NCBI RefSeq assembly: GCF_008017545.1
Contig: NZ_VRTZ01000001.1
Span: 1,450,295-1,514,294 of the forward strand
Source: Homoserinibacter sp. GY 40078
GTDB taxonomy: Bacteria > Actinomycetota > Actinomycetes > Actinomycetales > Microbacteriaceae
DNA: 64,000 nucleotides
Direction of reading: 5' to 3'
Below the pieces are notes generated by a model that did no database searches, was not told the origin of the DNA, and was given only the letters and a program-made list of their open reading frames with translations. Shown here piece after piece: positions 57,217 to 64,000 of the stretch. The position numbers and the translations under genes were made by a program. Every line of letters starts with the position of its first letter. Within the stretch, counting starts at the first letter, position 1.

Positions 57217-57767
57217 GACGGCACCGCCATGGCGATGCGGGTCTCGATGTCGGCGACGAGCGAAAGCAGGAGAGTGCGCATCTGCTGCGGATCGCGCGCA
57301 TCCAACGCGAAGACAGGGGTCGGTCGTTCGGGGATCACGGCATGCGCAGCCTGGACGATGCGATCGCCCAGGTCGGTCATCCCCGGTTCGACGTGGGTGA
57401 CGCCGATGACCACGCCCCCGCGTCGCGCCACCGGGGCGAATGCCGAGAGGTGCTCGTGCACGAGCCGCTCGGGCTCCGGCATCGTCGCGCTCACGAGCAC
57501 GACGAGCCCCATCGCCCGCTCTTGCAGGATCGACCACATGAAATCGAACCGGCTCTGGCCGGGCACGCCGTAGAGGCGCACCTTCTCGTCGGGGCCGAGA
57601 TCGATCTCGCCGTAGTCGAGACCCACCGTCGTGGTGTCCTTGTCCGCCCCGGCGCGATCGGTGTTGGTCGCCTCGGTCGAGATGACCTCGATGTCGCTCA
57701 GCGCACGGATCGCGGTCGACTTGCCGGCGCCCATCGGCCCGGCGAACAGGATCACGTGCTCGGGCAT
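57213..57767 (-). CDS. Small Ras-like GTP/ATP-binding protein
   Basis: A 184-residue P-loop protein with GPMGAGKST (10-18), a switch region TTVGLDYGEI and the V-R-L-Y-G-V-P-G-Q-S-R-F-D-F-M-W strand that replaces the G3 DxxG motif, as in the CvnD-like ATP/GTP-binding family. The G4 position reads VIGVTHVE, not N/T-K-x-D, so guanine specificity is uncertain. Partner genes are the roadblock protein downstream and the DUF2510 protein 2 nt upstream. Confidence 0.8.
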   Translation of the reverse strand: MPEHVILFAGPMGAGKSTAIRALSDIEVISTEATNTDRAGADKDTTTVGLDYGEIDLGPDEKVRLYGVPGQSRFDFMWSILQERAMGLVVLVSATMPEPERLVHEHLSAFAPVARRGGVVIGVTHVEPGMTDLGDRIVQAAHAVIPERPTPVFALDARDPQQMRTLLLSLVADIETRIAMAVPS

Positions 57768-57769
57768 GG

Positions 57770-58633
57770 TCAGATCCGGAATCGCTCGCGCAGGCGCTGG
57801 AACAGCCCGCCCTCGAGCGGTGCGGACGGCGTTGCGGTCGCGTCGACCGGAGCGGATGCGGTGAGCACCCCCATGAGGCTCAGCGCGTTGACGAGCGTGC
57901 GCGTGGTCTCGATGGTGCGGCCGGACATCGCGGCGAGCTGATCGACGGTGAGGTGGGCATTCGCGAGCATCGCGGTCTGACGGATGTGGTCGGTCTCGGG
58001 AGCGAGGCTCGTCCAGTTCGGCCAGCGCGTGAGCCGGTACGCCTCGCCCTCCTCGAGCCACGGGGCGAGACGCTCCGGGAAGGCCGCGCGGCCGACCTTC
58101 CACAGCAGAGCGTCGAGGCTCTCGCCGGGAAGTGCGAAGGGCGGCGGGGTGTGCTCGCCGACGAGCTCGATGGAGACCACAACTCCCGCGGGTCGTTCGG
58201 GGAACCACTCGAGGCCGAGCTCCCAGCTGTATGCCTGGTGCCGCGCGTCGATGCGGATGGTCGGATGCCCGCTCACGCCGAGCTCGATGAGCATCGGCAC
58301 GCGGGCCGCCTGGACCGAGTGCAGAGTCAGGGCCGCTCCCGCCCATCCGAGCTCGGGGATGCTCCCGGTACCGGCAGGCAGTTCGTGGGCGCCGTGGCGC
58401 GTCGGCGCATGCCGGCGGGGAGCGGCGCCGGCGCCGGCGCTGTCCGTGCGCGTCTCCGTGCGGGTCTCGGGCTCTGCGAAGCGCGTGGCGGCGGGCGCCG
58501 TCGGCTGGGCTGCTCGACGCACGTGGGTGTGCTGCGTCCAGGCTCGGCCGTCCCACCACCTCAGCTGGGGCATGCCGAGGGGGTCTGGGTACCACCCTGC
58601 CTGGACCGCTTGGGTATCGGTCCGGCTGGTCAT
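57770..58633 (-). CDS. DUF2510 protein with C-terminal winged-helix-like domain
   Basis: A 287-residue protein. The N-terminus AGWYPDPLGMPQLRWWDG is a DUF2510 module (about 12-37), then a disordered Ala/Thr/Arg linker (about 40-85), a central alpha/beta region (about 90-190) and a C-terminal helical part (LTVDQLAAMSGRTIETTRTLVNALSLMGVL) resembling a winged helix. First gene of the trio with GTPase and roadblock protein. ATG 58633; TAAGGT about 24 nt upstream is the probable -10. Function unknown; likely effector or scaffold. Confidence 0.7.
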   Translation of the reverse strand: MTSRTDTQAVQAGWYPDPLGMPQLRWWDGRAWTQHTHVRRAAQPTAPAATRFAEPETRTETRTDSAGAGAAPRRHAPTRHGAHELPAGTGSIPELGWAGAALTLHSVQAARVPMLIELGVSGHPTIRIDARHQAYSWELGLEWFPERPAGVVVSIELVGEHTPPPFALPGESLDALLWKVGRAAFPERLAPWLEEGEAYRLTRWPNWTSLAPETDHIRQTAMLANAHLTVDQLAAMSGRTIETTRTLVNALSLMGVLTASAPVDATATPSAPLEGGLFQRLRERFRI

Positions 58634-58727
58634 CTTCGTTCGGGTTGCGGTGCCGGGGCACCTTATGTCCACTGCGGCCGGATGCTGCAGCGTCGGGATT
58701 TCCCGCTCAACGTACTCCCGCATGCAA

Positions 58728-58766
58728 CAGCGCCGCGCGCCCCCGAGTTGGGGGTGCGCGGCGCTG
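58728..58766. terminator. Strong hairpin terminator between pepN and the DUF2510 gene
   Basis: Arms 58728-58744 and 58750-58766 form a 17-bp stem with a single G-U pair and a 5-nt loop, 14 nt beyond the pepN stop. The most convincing terminator in the window, although without a U tract. Confidence 0.8.
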
Positions 58767-58780
58767 TCGGAATCGGCGGC

Positions 58781-61339
58781 TCAGCCCTGCCGGTCGCGCT
58801 CCTGGGCGGCGAGGGCGCGCTCGACGCCGGCGAGCTCTTCGATCACCATGCGCCGGAGCGCGGGCACCTCCGTGTGGCTGTCGAGCCACGCCCGGGAGGC
58901 GTCCACGAGCTCCGTCGAGACGAGGGGCGACGGGTAGAAGCCGTGCACGATGTACTGCGCGATCGCGAAATTGCGCTCCTCCCACACGTGCGTGAGCGCA
59001 TCGAAGTACTCCGCCACGAGCGGCTCGAGCGCCGACGGGTCGTTCACATGGGTGAAGCCCATACCCATGTTCCGCAGCACGACGTTCGGGATCGACGTGT
59101 CGGTCAGGGCCGCGGTGAGCGCCGCCGCCTTGCCCTCGGCGGTCGCGATCGTCGCCCGTGCCCGGGCCGCCGCCTGACGTCCGTTGGCGGTGTCGTCCTT
59201 CTCGAGGGTGGCGGCGATCTCCAGTTCGCCCGCCGCGCCGACCAGCACGAGGCCCTCGAGGAGCTCCCAGTCGAGATCCGTGTCGATCTCGAGACCGTCG
59301 AGCGCGATGGAGCCGTCCCGCAGGCCCTGCAAGGCGGCGGCGTGCTCGGTCGTGGACGCCGCGTTCGCGAAGAACTTCACGAACTGGAACTGCGCGTCGG
59401 AGCCGGCGTCGGCCTGCTGCGCGAGTGCCCACAGCCCGTCGCCCACCTCGCGGATGGTCTGCTCGCGGGCCGCCGGGTCGACGTACCAGCGTGCTGCCTG
59501 CACGAGCTGGGTGAGCGCGAGACGCATCGTCGTCGACTCGGACTCCGGCCCGATGTTGCCGAGGACGAGACGCACGTAGTCGCGTGCGGGGATCTCGGCG
59601 TCGCGGGTCATGTCCCACGCGGCACCCCACACGAGCGCCCGAGCGAGAGGCTCCTCGATGCGCGAGAGCGCCTCGACCGCCACCGCGAACGAGGCCTCGT
59701 CGAGCCTGATCTTCGCGTAGGCGAGGTCGTCGTCGTTGAGGAGCACGAGGTCGGGCTTGGGCATGCCGACGAGCTCGGGGATCTCGTTCCACTCCTCGGC
59801 CGCGAGGTCGAACTCGTGCCGGTGCACGCGGATCAGAGGCGCGTCTGCCGCCGCGGAGGGGAAGGAGTAGAAGCCGACCGCGATGCGGTGCTGGCGGATG
59901 GTGGGGTAGTCGGCCGGGGCCGTCTGACGGATCCGGAACGAGGTGATCGTGCCGCTCGCTTCCGTCTCGATCTGAGGCGCGAGGGTGGCCACTCCCGCCG
60001 TCTCGAGCCACTGCGAGGAGAACGTCGAGAGGTCGCGTCCGGAGGACGTCTCGAGCTCGCGCAGCAGGTCGGCCAGCTCGGTGTTGCCGTACTCGTGGGC
60101 GCGGAAGTACGCGCCGACACCCGCGAAGAACGCGTCGATGCCGACCCAGGCGGCGAGCTGCTTCAGCACGGATCCGCCCTTGGCATAGGTGATGCCGTCG
60201 AAGTTCACCTGCACGTCTTCGAGGTCGCGGATGTCGGCGACCACCGGGTGCGTCGACGGCAGCTGGTCCTGCCGGTACGCCCAGCTCTTCTCCATGGCCT
60301 GGAACGTCGCCCAGGCGTGGGTCCACTCCGTCGCCTCCGCGGTGGCGATCGTCGACGCCCACTCGGCGAACGACTCGTTCAGCCACAGGTCGTTCCACCA
60401 CTTCATGGTCACGAGGTCGCCGAACCACATGTGGGCGAGCTCGTGCAGGATCGTGACGACCCGGCGCTCCTTGATGGCGTCCGTGACCTTGGAGCGGAAC
60501 ACGTAGGTCTCGGTGAACGTGACGGCGCCCGCGTTCTCCATCGCTCCGGCGTTGAACTCCGGCACGAAGAGCTGGTCGTACTTCTCGAACGGGTAGGGGT
60601 AGCCAAACTTTTCTTCGTAGTAGGCGAAGCCCTTGCGGGTGGTGTCGAAGATGTAGTCCGCGTCGAGGTAGCCGAAGAGCGAGCGGCGGGCGAAGATGCC
60701 GAGGGGGATCGTGCGGCCGTCGCTGCTGGTGAGCTCGCTGCGCACCACCTCGTAGGGCCCCGCGACGAGCGCCGTGATGTAGCTCGAGATGCGCGGAGTG
60801 GGCGCGAAGCGCCACGTGGCGATTCCGTCGCCCGCGGGCTCGGGCTCGGGGGTGGGGGAGTTGCTGATGACCTGCCACGCCTCGGGCGCGGTGATCGTGA
60901 AGGCGAACGTGGCCTTGAGATCGGGCTGCTCGAACACGGCGAACACGCGGCGGCTGTCAGGCACCTCGAACTGCGTGTAGAGGTAGACCTCGTCGTCCAC
61001 GGGGTCGACGAAGCGGTGCAGACCCTCGCCGGTGTTGGTGTAGGCGAAGTCGGCGTCGACGACGAGTTCGTTCGCCTCGGCGAGATCGTCGAGCCGGATG
61101 CGCGCACCGTCGGCCGCATCCGCCGGGAGTTCGACACCGTTCAGAACGATGCTGTGCACGCCGCGCGTGAAGGCGTCGATGAACGTGGAGGAGCCCGGCG
61201 TGGCCGTGAAACGCACCGTCGTCGTCGAGCGGAACGTCGCCTCCCCGGTGGTCAGGTCGAGCGTGACGTCGTAGCTCTCGACCTCCAGAAGCGCCTTGCG
61301 CTCCTGGGCTTCGACGCGGGTGAGGTTCTCTCCAGGCAT
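58781..61339 (-). CDS. pepN: Aminopeptidase N (M1 family)
   Basis: An 852-residue zinc aminopeptidase. The exopeptidase motif GAMEN and the zinc site HELAHMWFGDLVTMKWWNDL with the downstream NESFAEW glutamate are intact. N-terminal beta domain and long C-terminal helical ERAP1-like domain give full family length. Removes N-terminal residues from peptides in the cytosol. AAGGAG lies 8 nt before the ATG and a minus-strand TAGGCT (61376-61381) gives a leader of about 30 nt. Confidence 0.95.
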   Translation of the reverse strand: MPGENLTRVEAQERKALLEVESYDVTLDLTTGEATFRSTTTVRFTATPGSSTFIDAFTRGVHSIVLNGVELPADAADGARIRLDDLAEANELVVDADFAYTNTGEGLHRFVDPVDDEVYLYTQFEVPDSRRVFAVFEQPDLKATFAFTITAPEAWQVISNSPTPEPEPAGDGIATWRFAPTPRISSYITALVAGPYEVVRSELTSSDGRTIPLGIFARRSLFGYLDADYIFDTTRKGFAYYEEKFGYPYPFEKYDQLFVPEFNAGAMENAGAVTFTETYVFRSKVTDAIKERRVVTILHELAHMWFGDLVTMKWWNDLWLNESFAEWASTIATAEATEWTHAWATFQAMEKSWAYRQDQLPSTHPVVADIRDLEDVQVNFDGITYAKGGSVLKQLAAWVGIDAFFAGVGAYFRAHEYGNTELADLLRELETSSGRDLSTFSSQWLETAGVATLAPQIETEASGTITSFRIRQTAPADYPTIRQHRIAVGFYSFPSAAADAPLIRVHRHEFDLAAEEWNEIPELVGMPKPDLVLLNDDDLAYAKIRLDEASFAVAVEALSRIEEPLARALVWGAAWDMTRDAEIPARDYVRLVLGNIGPESESTTMRLALTQLVQAARWYVDPAAREQTIREVGDGLWALAQQADAGSDAQFQFVKFFANAASTTEHAAALQGLRDGSIALDGLEIDTDLDWELLEGLVLVGAAGELEIAATLEKDDTANGRQAAARARATIATAEGKAAALTAALTDTSIPNVVLRNMGMGFTHVNDPSALEPLVAEYFDALTHVWEERNFAIAQYIVHGFYPSPLVSTELVDASRAWLDSHTEVPALRRMVIEELAGVERALAAQERDRQG

Positions 61340-61375
61340 GCAGGTGCTCCTTCTCTCGGATCGTGTCCGGGCACC

Positions 61376-61381
61376 AGCCTA
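61376..61381 (-). promoter_or_regulatory. -10 element TAGGCT of pepN
   Basis: Lies 36 nt upstream of the ATG, so pepN, unlike many neighbours, has a true leader with a ribosome-binding site. Confidence 0.5.
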
Positions 61382-61424
61382 GGTCAGCCCCGTGACGCCC
61401 GCGGGGCGCCGACGGGACCTCCGA

Positions 61425-62099
61425 TCAGACGAGTGCGGGAGCGGGCCGAGCGGCGGGCGCCGCGCCCACCACGATCGGCCGCACGAGCGCCTCCGCGTCG
61501 TCGATCGCTCGCTCCAGCATCCGCACGAGATACGTCTCGGGATCGGCCACGCACGCGCGCGCCGCGCCGATCACCGCGGTCGCCACGACGAGCTCGCAAC
61601 TGATCTCGTCGAGGTGCGGATAGCGGGGCGAGATCTGCTGGATGTGCTCCCGGGCCCAGCGTGCTGCATCCGGGGTCTGGTCGAGCGCGTGCGCGGCCGC
61701 CGACCGGATGCCACGAGACGGCACGTCGTTCATCTCGAGCAGTGCGCAGGTGGAGAGGATGCCCGCGGCGAGCACGCGCTGTCGCTCCATGCTCGCGATC
61801 GGCAGCGCCTCGACCGCGGCGCGCAGCGCGACGACGAGCCCGAGGTGATGGCCGTTCAGCCCGACGACGCGCGGAATCAGCGGCACCAGTTCGCCGCGAC
61901 GCTCGTCGGACACGAGGTCGTTCACGCCCCGCGCGAGCGCCGAGAGCGTCCGATCGGTGCAGGCGGGATGGTCGCTCCACCTCTCACCCGCCAGGTAGGA
62001 GGCGAACTCCATGAAGCAGGCGCCTCGCCGGGGATTGCGGTGCCTGCCGGCAGACAGTTGCGGCATGACATCCGGGACGAAGGGAGAACGGTGGCGCAT
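61425..62099 (-). CDS. Conserved actinobacterial protein of unknown function
   Basis: A 224-residue helical protein. The N-terminal NPRRGACFMEFASYLAGERWSD segment resembles the G-A-C-x-M-E-x-x-S-x-L-A-G-E motif of a widespread actinobacterial family of unknown function. Because this motif precedes the internal methionine, I chose the upstream ATG at 62099. Divergent from rpiB. No membrane segment or enzyme motif seen. Confidence 0.7.
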   Translation of the reverse strand: MRHRSPFVPDVMPQLSAGRHRNPRRGACFMEFASYLAGERWSDHPACTDRTLSALARGVNDLVSDERRGELVPLIPRVVGLNGHHLGLVVALRAAVEALPIASMERQRVLAAGILSTCALLEMNDVPSRGIRSAAAHALDQTPDAARWAREHIQQISPRYPHLDEISCELVVATAVIGAARACVADPETYLVRMLERAIDDAEALVRPIVVGAAPAARPAPALV

Positions 62100-62171
62100 C
62101 CTGATCACCTCGCACGTGGTCGTAGACCGATTGTCCTCCTCCAGGCCCGCAGTGGCTAGGGGGTGGCCGCC

Positions 62172-62177
62172 TAGACT
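62172..62177 (+). promoter_or_regulatory. -10 element TAGACT, leaderless rpiB
   Basis: Ends 6 nt before the GTG at 62184. Confidence 0.6.
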
Positions 62178-62183
62178 CGTCGG

Positions 62184-62669
62184 GTGCGCATCCACATCGC
62201 GACCGATCACGCCGGCCTCGAATTCAGTCAGACTCTTCAGCAGCACCTCGCGGACGCCGGGCACGAGGTCGTCGACCACGGCCCGCAGAGCTACGACCCG
62301 TTGGACGACTACCCGAGCTTCTGCATCGCGGCGGCCCGTGCGGTCGTGCGTGACCAGCGCGCCGGAGTCGAGGCGCTCGGCGTCGTGTTCGGCGGATCCG
62401 GCAACGGCGAGCAGATCGCGGCCAACAAGGTCGAGGGGGTGCGTGCGGCCCTCGTGTGGAACCTCTCGACGGCCGAGCTCGCGCGTGAGCACAACGACGC
62501 GAACGTGATCTCGATCGGCGCGCGCCAACACAGTGTCGACGAGGCGATCACCTTCATCGACCGCTTCATCCAGACGCCGTTCTCGGGCGAGGAACGCCAC
62601 GCGCGTCGCATTGCGCAGCTGGCCGAGTACGAGACGCTGGGCCGCATCGCCGGTCACTCGATCGACTAG
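62184..62669 (+). CDS. rpiB: Ribose-5-phosphate isomerase B
   Basis: A 161-residue LacAB/RpiB isomerase interconverting ribulose and ribose 5-phosphate in the pentose phosphate pathway. HIATDHAGLEFS and VFGGSGNGEQIAANKV are diagnostic; the latter contains the catalytic Glu76 used by actinobacterial enzymes in place of the E. coli Cys. GTG start, leaderless. Same neighbours as in mycobacteria (pepN and nei). Confidence 0.94.
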   Translation: MRIHIATDHAGLEFSQTLQQHLADAGHEVVDHGPQSYDPLDDYPSFCIAAARAVVRDQRAGVEALGVVFGGSGNGEQIAANKVEGVRAALVWNLSTAELAREHNDANVISIGARQHSVDEAITFIDRFIQTPFSGEERHARRIAQLAEYETLGRIAGHSID

Positions 62670-62677
62670 CCCGACCC

Positions 62678-62709
62678 CGTGAGAGTACGCACTTTCGCGT
62701 ACTCTCACG
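62678..62709. repeat. REP-like hairpin, second family
   Basis: CGTGAGAGTACGC (62678-62690) and GCGTACTCTCACG (62697-62709) form a perfect 13-bp stem with a 6-nt loop, 8 nt after the rpiB stop. It could double as a terminator. Confidence 0.75.
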
Positions 62710-62720
62710 ACTCACAGCAC

Positions 62721-62741
62721 GCAGATTTGCGTACTCTCGCG
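62721..62741 (-). repeat. Extra half-copy of the REP-like hairpin
   Basis: The minus strand reads GCGAGAGTACGCAAATCTGC here, the same half-site as the hairpin 12 nt upstream, in inverted orientation. Together the unit from 62681 to 62738 is 58 bp, nearly the size of the elements at 9265-9420. Confidence 0.65.
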
Positions 62742-62752
62742 GAGGGGGAGAG

Positions 62753-63700
62753 ATGCCCGAGGGGCATTCGGTCCATCGGATCGCGCGGCAGTTCGCGGCG
62801 AACTTCACCGGGTCGCCCGTCGCCGTGAGTTCGCCGCAGGGCCGGTTCGCGCAGGGAGCCGCGCAGCTTGACGGTCATTCGATCGTGCAGTCGCGCGCGG
62901 TGGGCAAGCAGCTGTTCCTCGAGTTCGATCACGGTCTGTGGTTGCGGGTGCACCTCGGCATGTACGGCGCGTGGGACTTCGCGGGCGATATCTCCGTCGG
63001 ATCCGCACCCGACGCCGAGCGCACCGGCACGGTTGTCGGCGCCCACGAGGACTCGCCCTGGTCGATCGGAGCGCCGCGACGCACGCGCCTGCGGATGGCC
63101 GAGTCCGAGAAGCTCGAGCCGGAGCTCGAGACCTGGCCGCCGGAGCCCGTCGGTCAGGTGCGTGTGCGGCTGCTCACCGAGACGGCCTGCGCCGACTTGC
63201 GCGGCCCGACCGCGTGCGAGGTGCTGACGATCGAGGAGGTCGACCGCGCCATCGCGAAGCTCGGTCCCGATCCGCTCGTCGACGACCCGGCCGAGGGCGA
63301 GGAACGCTTCACGGCGGTCGTGCGTCGGAAGCCGACGCCCATCGCGCTTCTGCTCATGGACCAGTCCGTCGTCTCGGGTATCGGCAACGTCTACCGCGCC
63401 GAGCTGCTGTTCCGAGCCCGCCTCGACCCGTTCCGACCGGGCCGTGAGGTGCCCGAGGAGACGGTCCGCGGGCTCTGGCGCGACTGGGTGCACCTGCTGC
63501 GCATCGGGGTGGAGACCGGCCACATGCTCACGATCGACGACCTCGACGAGGAGGGCCGGCGTCGTGCGATCGCGTCACGCGACGACCGGCACTGGGTCTA
63601 CCACCGCGCGGGCGAGCCGTGCCGCGTGTGCGGCACCCCGATCGCCATGACCGAGCTCGGCGGCCGGAAGCTCTACTGGTGCCCCGCCGATCAGAGCTGA
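62753..63700 (+). CDS. nei: Nei/Fpg-family DNA glycosylase
   Basis: A 315-residue base-excision repair glycosylase/AP lyase. The N-terminal MPEGHSVHRIA provides catalytic Pro2 and Glu3 of the Nei branch; VVSGIGNVYRAELLF is the helix-two-turn-helix. The C-terminal zinc finger has C-R-V-C-G-T and Y-W-C-P but the fourth Cys is Asp (WCPADQS), so zinc binding may be altered. GGAGGGGGAGAG precedes the ATG. Confidence 0.92.
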   Translation: MPEGHSVHRIARQFAANFTGSPVAVSSPQGRFAQGAAQLDGHSIVQSRAVGKQLFLEFDHGLWLRVHLGMYGAWDFAGDISVGSAPDAERTGTVVGAHEDSPWSIGAPRRTRLRMAESEKLEPELETWPPEPVGQVRVRLLTETACADLRGPTACEVLTIEEVDRAIAKLGPDPLVDDPAEGEERFTAVVRRKPTPIALLLMDQSVVSGIGNVYRAELLFRARLDPFRPGREVPEETVRGLWRDWVHLLRIGVETGHMLTIDDLDEEGRRRAIASRDDRHWVYHRAGEPCRVCGTPIAMTELGGRKLYWCPADQS

Positions 63701-63728
63701 CCGACCCGAGCTGACCGACCCGAGCTGA
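63694..63728 (+). repeat. 14-bp tandem repeat over the nei stop codon
   Basis: GAGCTGACCGACCC occurs twice (63694-63707, 63708-63721) plus a 7-nt partial copy. The first unit contains the nei stop codon. Confidence 0.75.
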
Positions 63729-63738
63729 AGGAGCACGG

Positions 63739-64000
63739 ATGCGCCACACCCCGCACTACCTCATGACCGACGCGCACGAGGTGATCCGCCTGCTGAAGGG
63801 CAACCCGTGGATGACCTACGTGTCGCCGGCATCCGGTGGGCTCGTCGCCTCGCACTACCCGACCCTCGTGGAGGACTCGGACGGCGACGAGATCGTGGTC
63901 GTCTCGCACTTCGGCCGCCCGGACGAGGTCGCCCATGAGCTGGGGCAGCACGAGGTGCTCGTGATCGCGCAGGGACCGCACGGCTACATCTCGCCGAACT
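63739..64000 (+). CDS. PaiB-like FMN-binding negative transcriptional regulator family (partial)
   Basis: The first 87 codons run off the window end. MRHTPHYLMTDAHEVIRLL, NPWMTYVSP and LVASHYPTLVED, then VSHFGRPDEVAHEL and V-L-V-I-A-Q-G-P-H-G-Y-I-S-P, match the PaiB/FMN-binding split-barrel family. AAGGAG lies 5 nt before the ATG. Function in this organism unknown; the name regulator comes from Bacillus PaiB. Confidence 0.85.
   Translation, partial: MRHTPHYLMTDAHEVIRLLKGNPWMTYVSPASGGLVASHYPTLVEDSDGDEIVVVSHFGRPDEVAHELGQHEVLVIAQGPHGYISPN

Overview
The window is a compact, high-GC chromosome segment with strong GCG/GCC/GAC codon preference, frequent GTG starts and many 4-nt ATGA or GTGA stop/start overlaps. 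Gene content and order point to an actinobacterium of the Microbacteriaceae type. Several blocks keep an order known from Mycobacterium tuberculosis: O-methyltransferase/tatB/mrp/DUF1003/MgtE-like; rhlE/MiaE-like/DUF3107/adnA/adnB/nudC/uvrD2; clpS/DUF2017; pepN/rpiB/nei. I see no prophage, insertion sequence, integrase, CRISPR array or rRNA operon.

Layout. 0.1-9.2 kb: O-methyltransferase, TatB, an aldehyde dehydrogenase, a transporter/PLP-decarboxylase pair, Mrp, DUF1003, a soluble MgtE-N/CBS protein and a stress membrane protein. 9.2-16.4 kb: a pair of inverted REP-like palindromes, Xaa-Pro aminopeptidase, a membrane EEP hydrolase, PHP phosphatase, a lipoprotein, DEAD helicase, MiaE-like protein and DUF3107. 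16.4-28.8 kb: a DNA repair block (AdnA, AdnB, NudC-like, UvrD2-like) interrupted by a LysR/MFS pair and a phosphotransferase-fold protein that has lost its catalytic motifs. 28.7-34.4 kb: a lone cyclodehydratase-like protein, a short YidC paralogue with a DUF6412-type partner, then a TPP-riboswitch ykoEDC transporter operon ending in a P-loop kinase. 34.4-38.1 kb: metallopeptidase, DUF2017, ClpS, tRNA-His, Orn, an MFS/MarR pair and tRNA-Arg. 38.1-49 kb: a divergent MarR pair with twin operators, aldo-keto reductase, MsrA, an SSB paralogue, EttA, a thioesterase, RidA and a glycine-betaine ABC transporter. 49-58.7 kb: TesB, a KsdD-like flavoprotein, truncated haemoglobin with MscS, a CstR-type persulfide operon, and a GTPase/roadblock/DUF2510 module. 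58.7-64 kb: PepN, a conserved unknown, RpiB, a Nei-type glycosylase and the start of a PaiB-like gene.

Regulation is unusually readable. Twenty start codons are preceded 6-7 nt upstream by a TANNNT -10 hexamer, which would place the transcription start on the start codon (leaderless mRNA). Exceptions carry real leaders: the TPP riboswitch with an apparent Shine-Dalgarno-sequestering hairpin, the betaine transporter, and genes with good ribosome-binding sites. Palindromic operators sit in front of the CstR operon, both MarR systems and the LysR/MFS pair.

The most interesting items are the CstR-type sulfur operon, the Ras-like GTPase/roadblock/DUF2510 trio, a clpS frame with no usable start codon after tRNA-His, several proteins whose key metal or catalytic residues are missing (phosphotransferase, NudC, Nei), and two related families of palindromic intergenic repeats. 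All functional statements come from reading the sequence and family knowledge; no database search was run.
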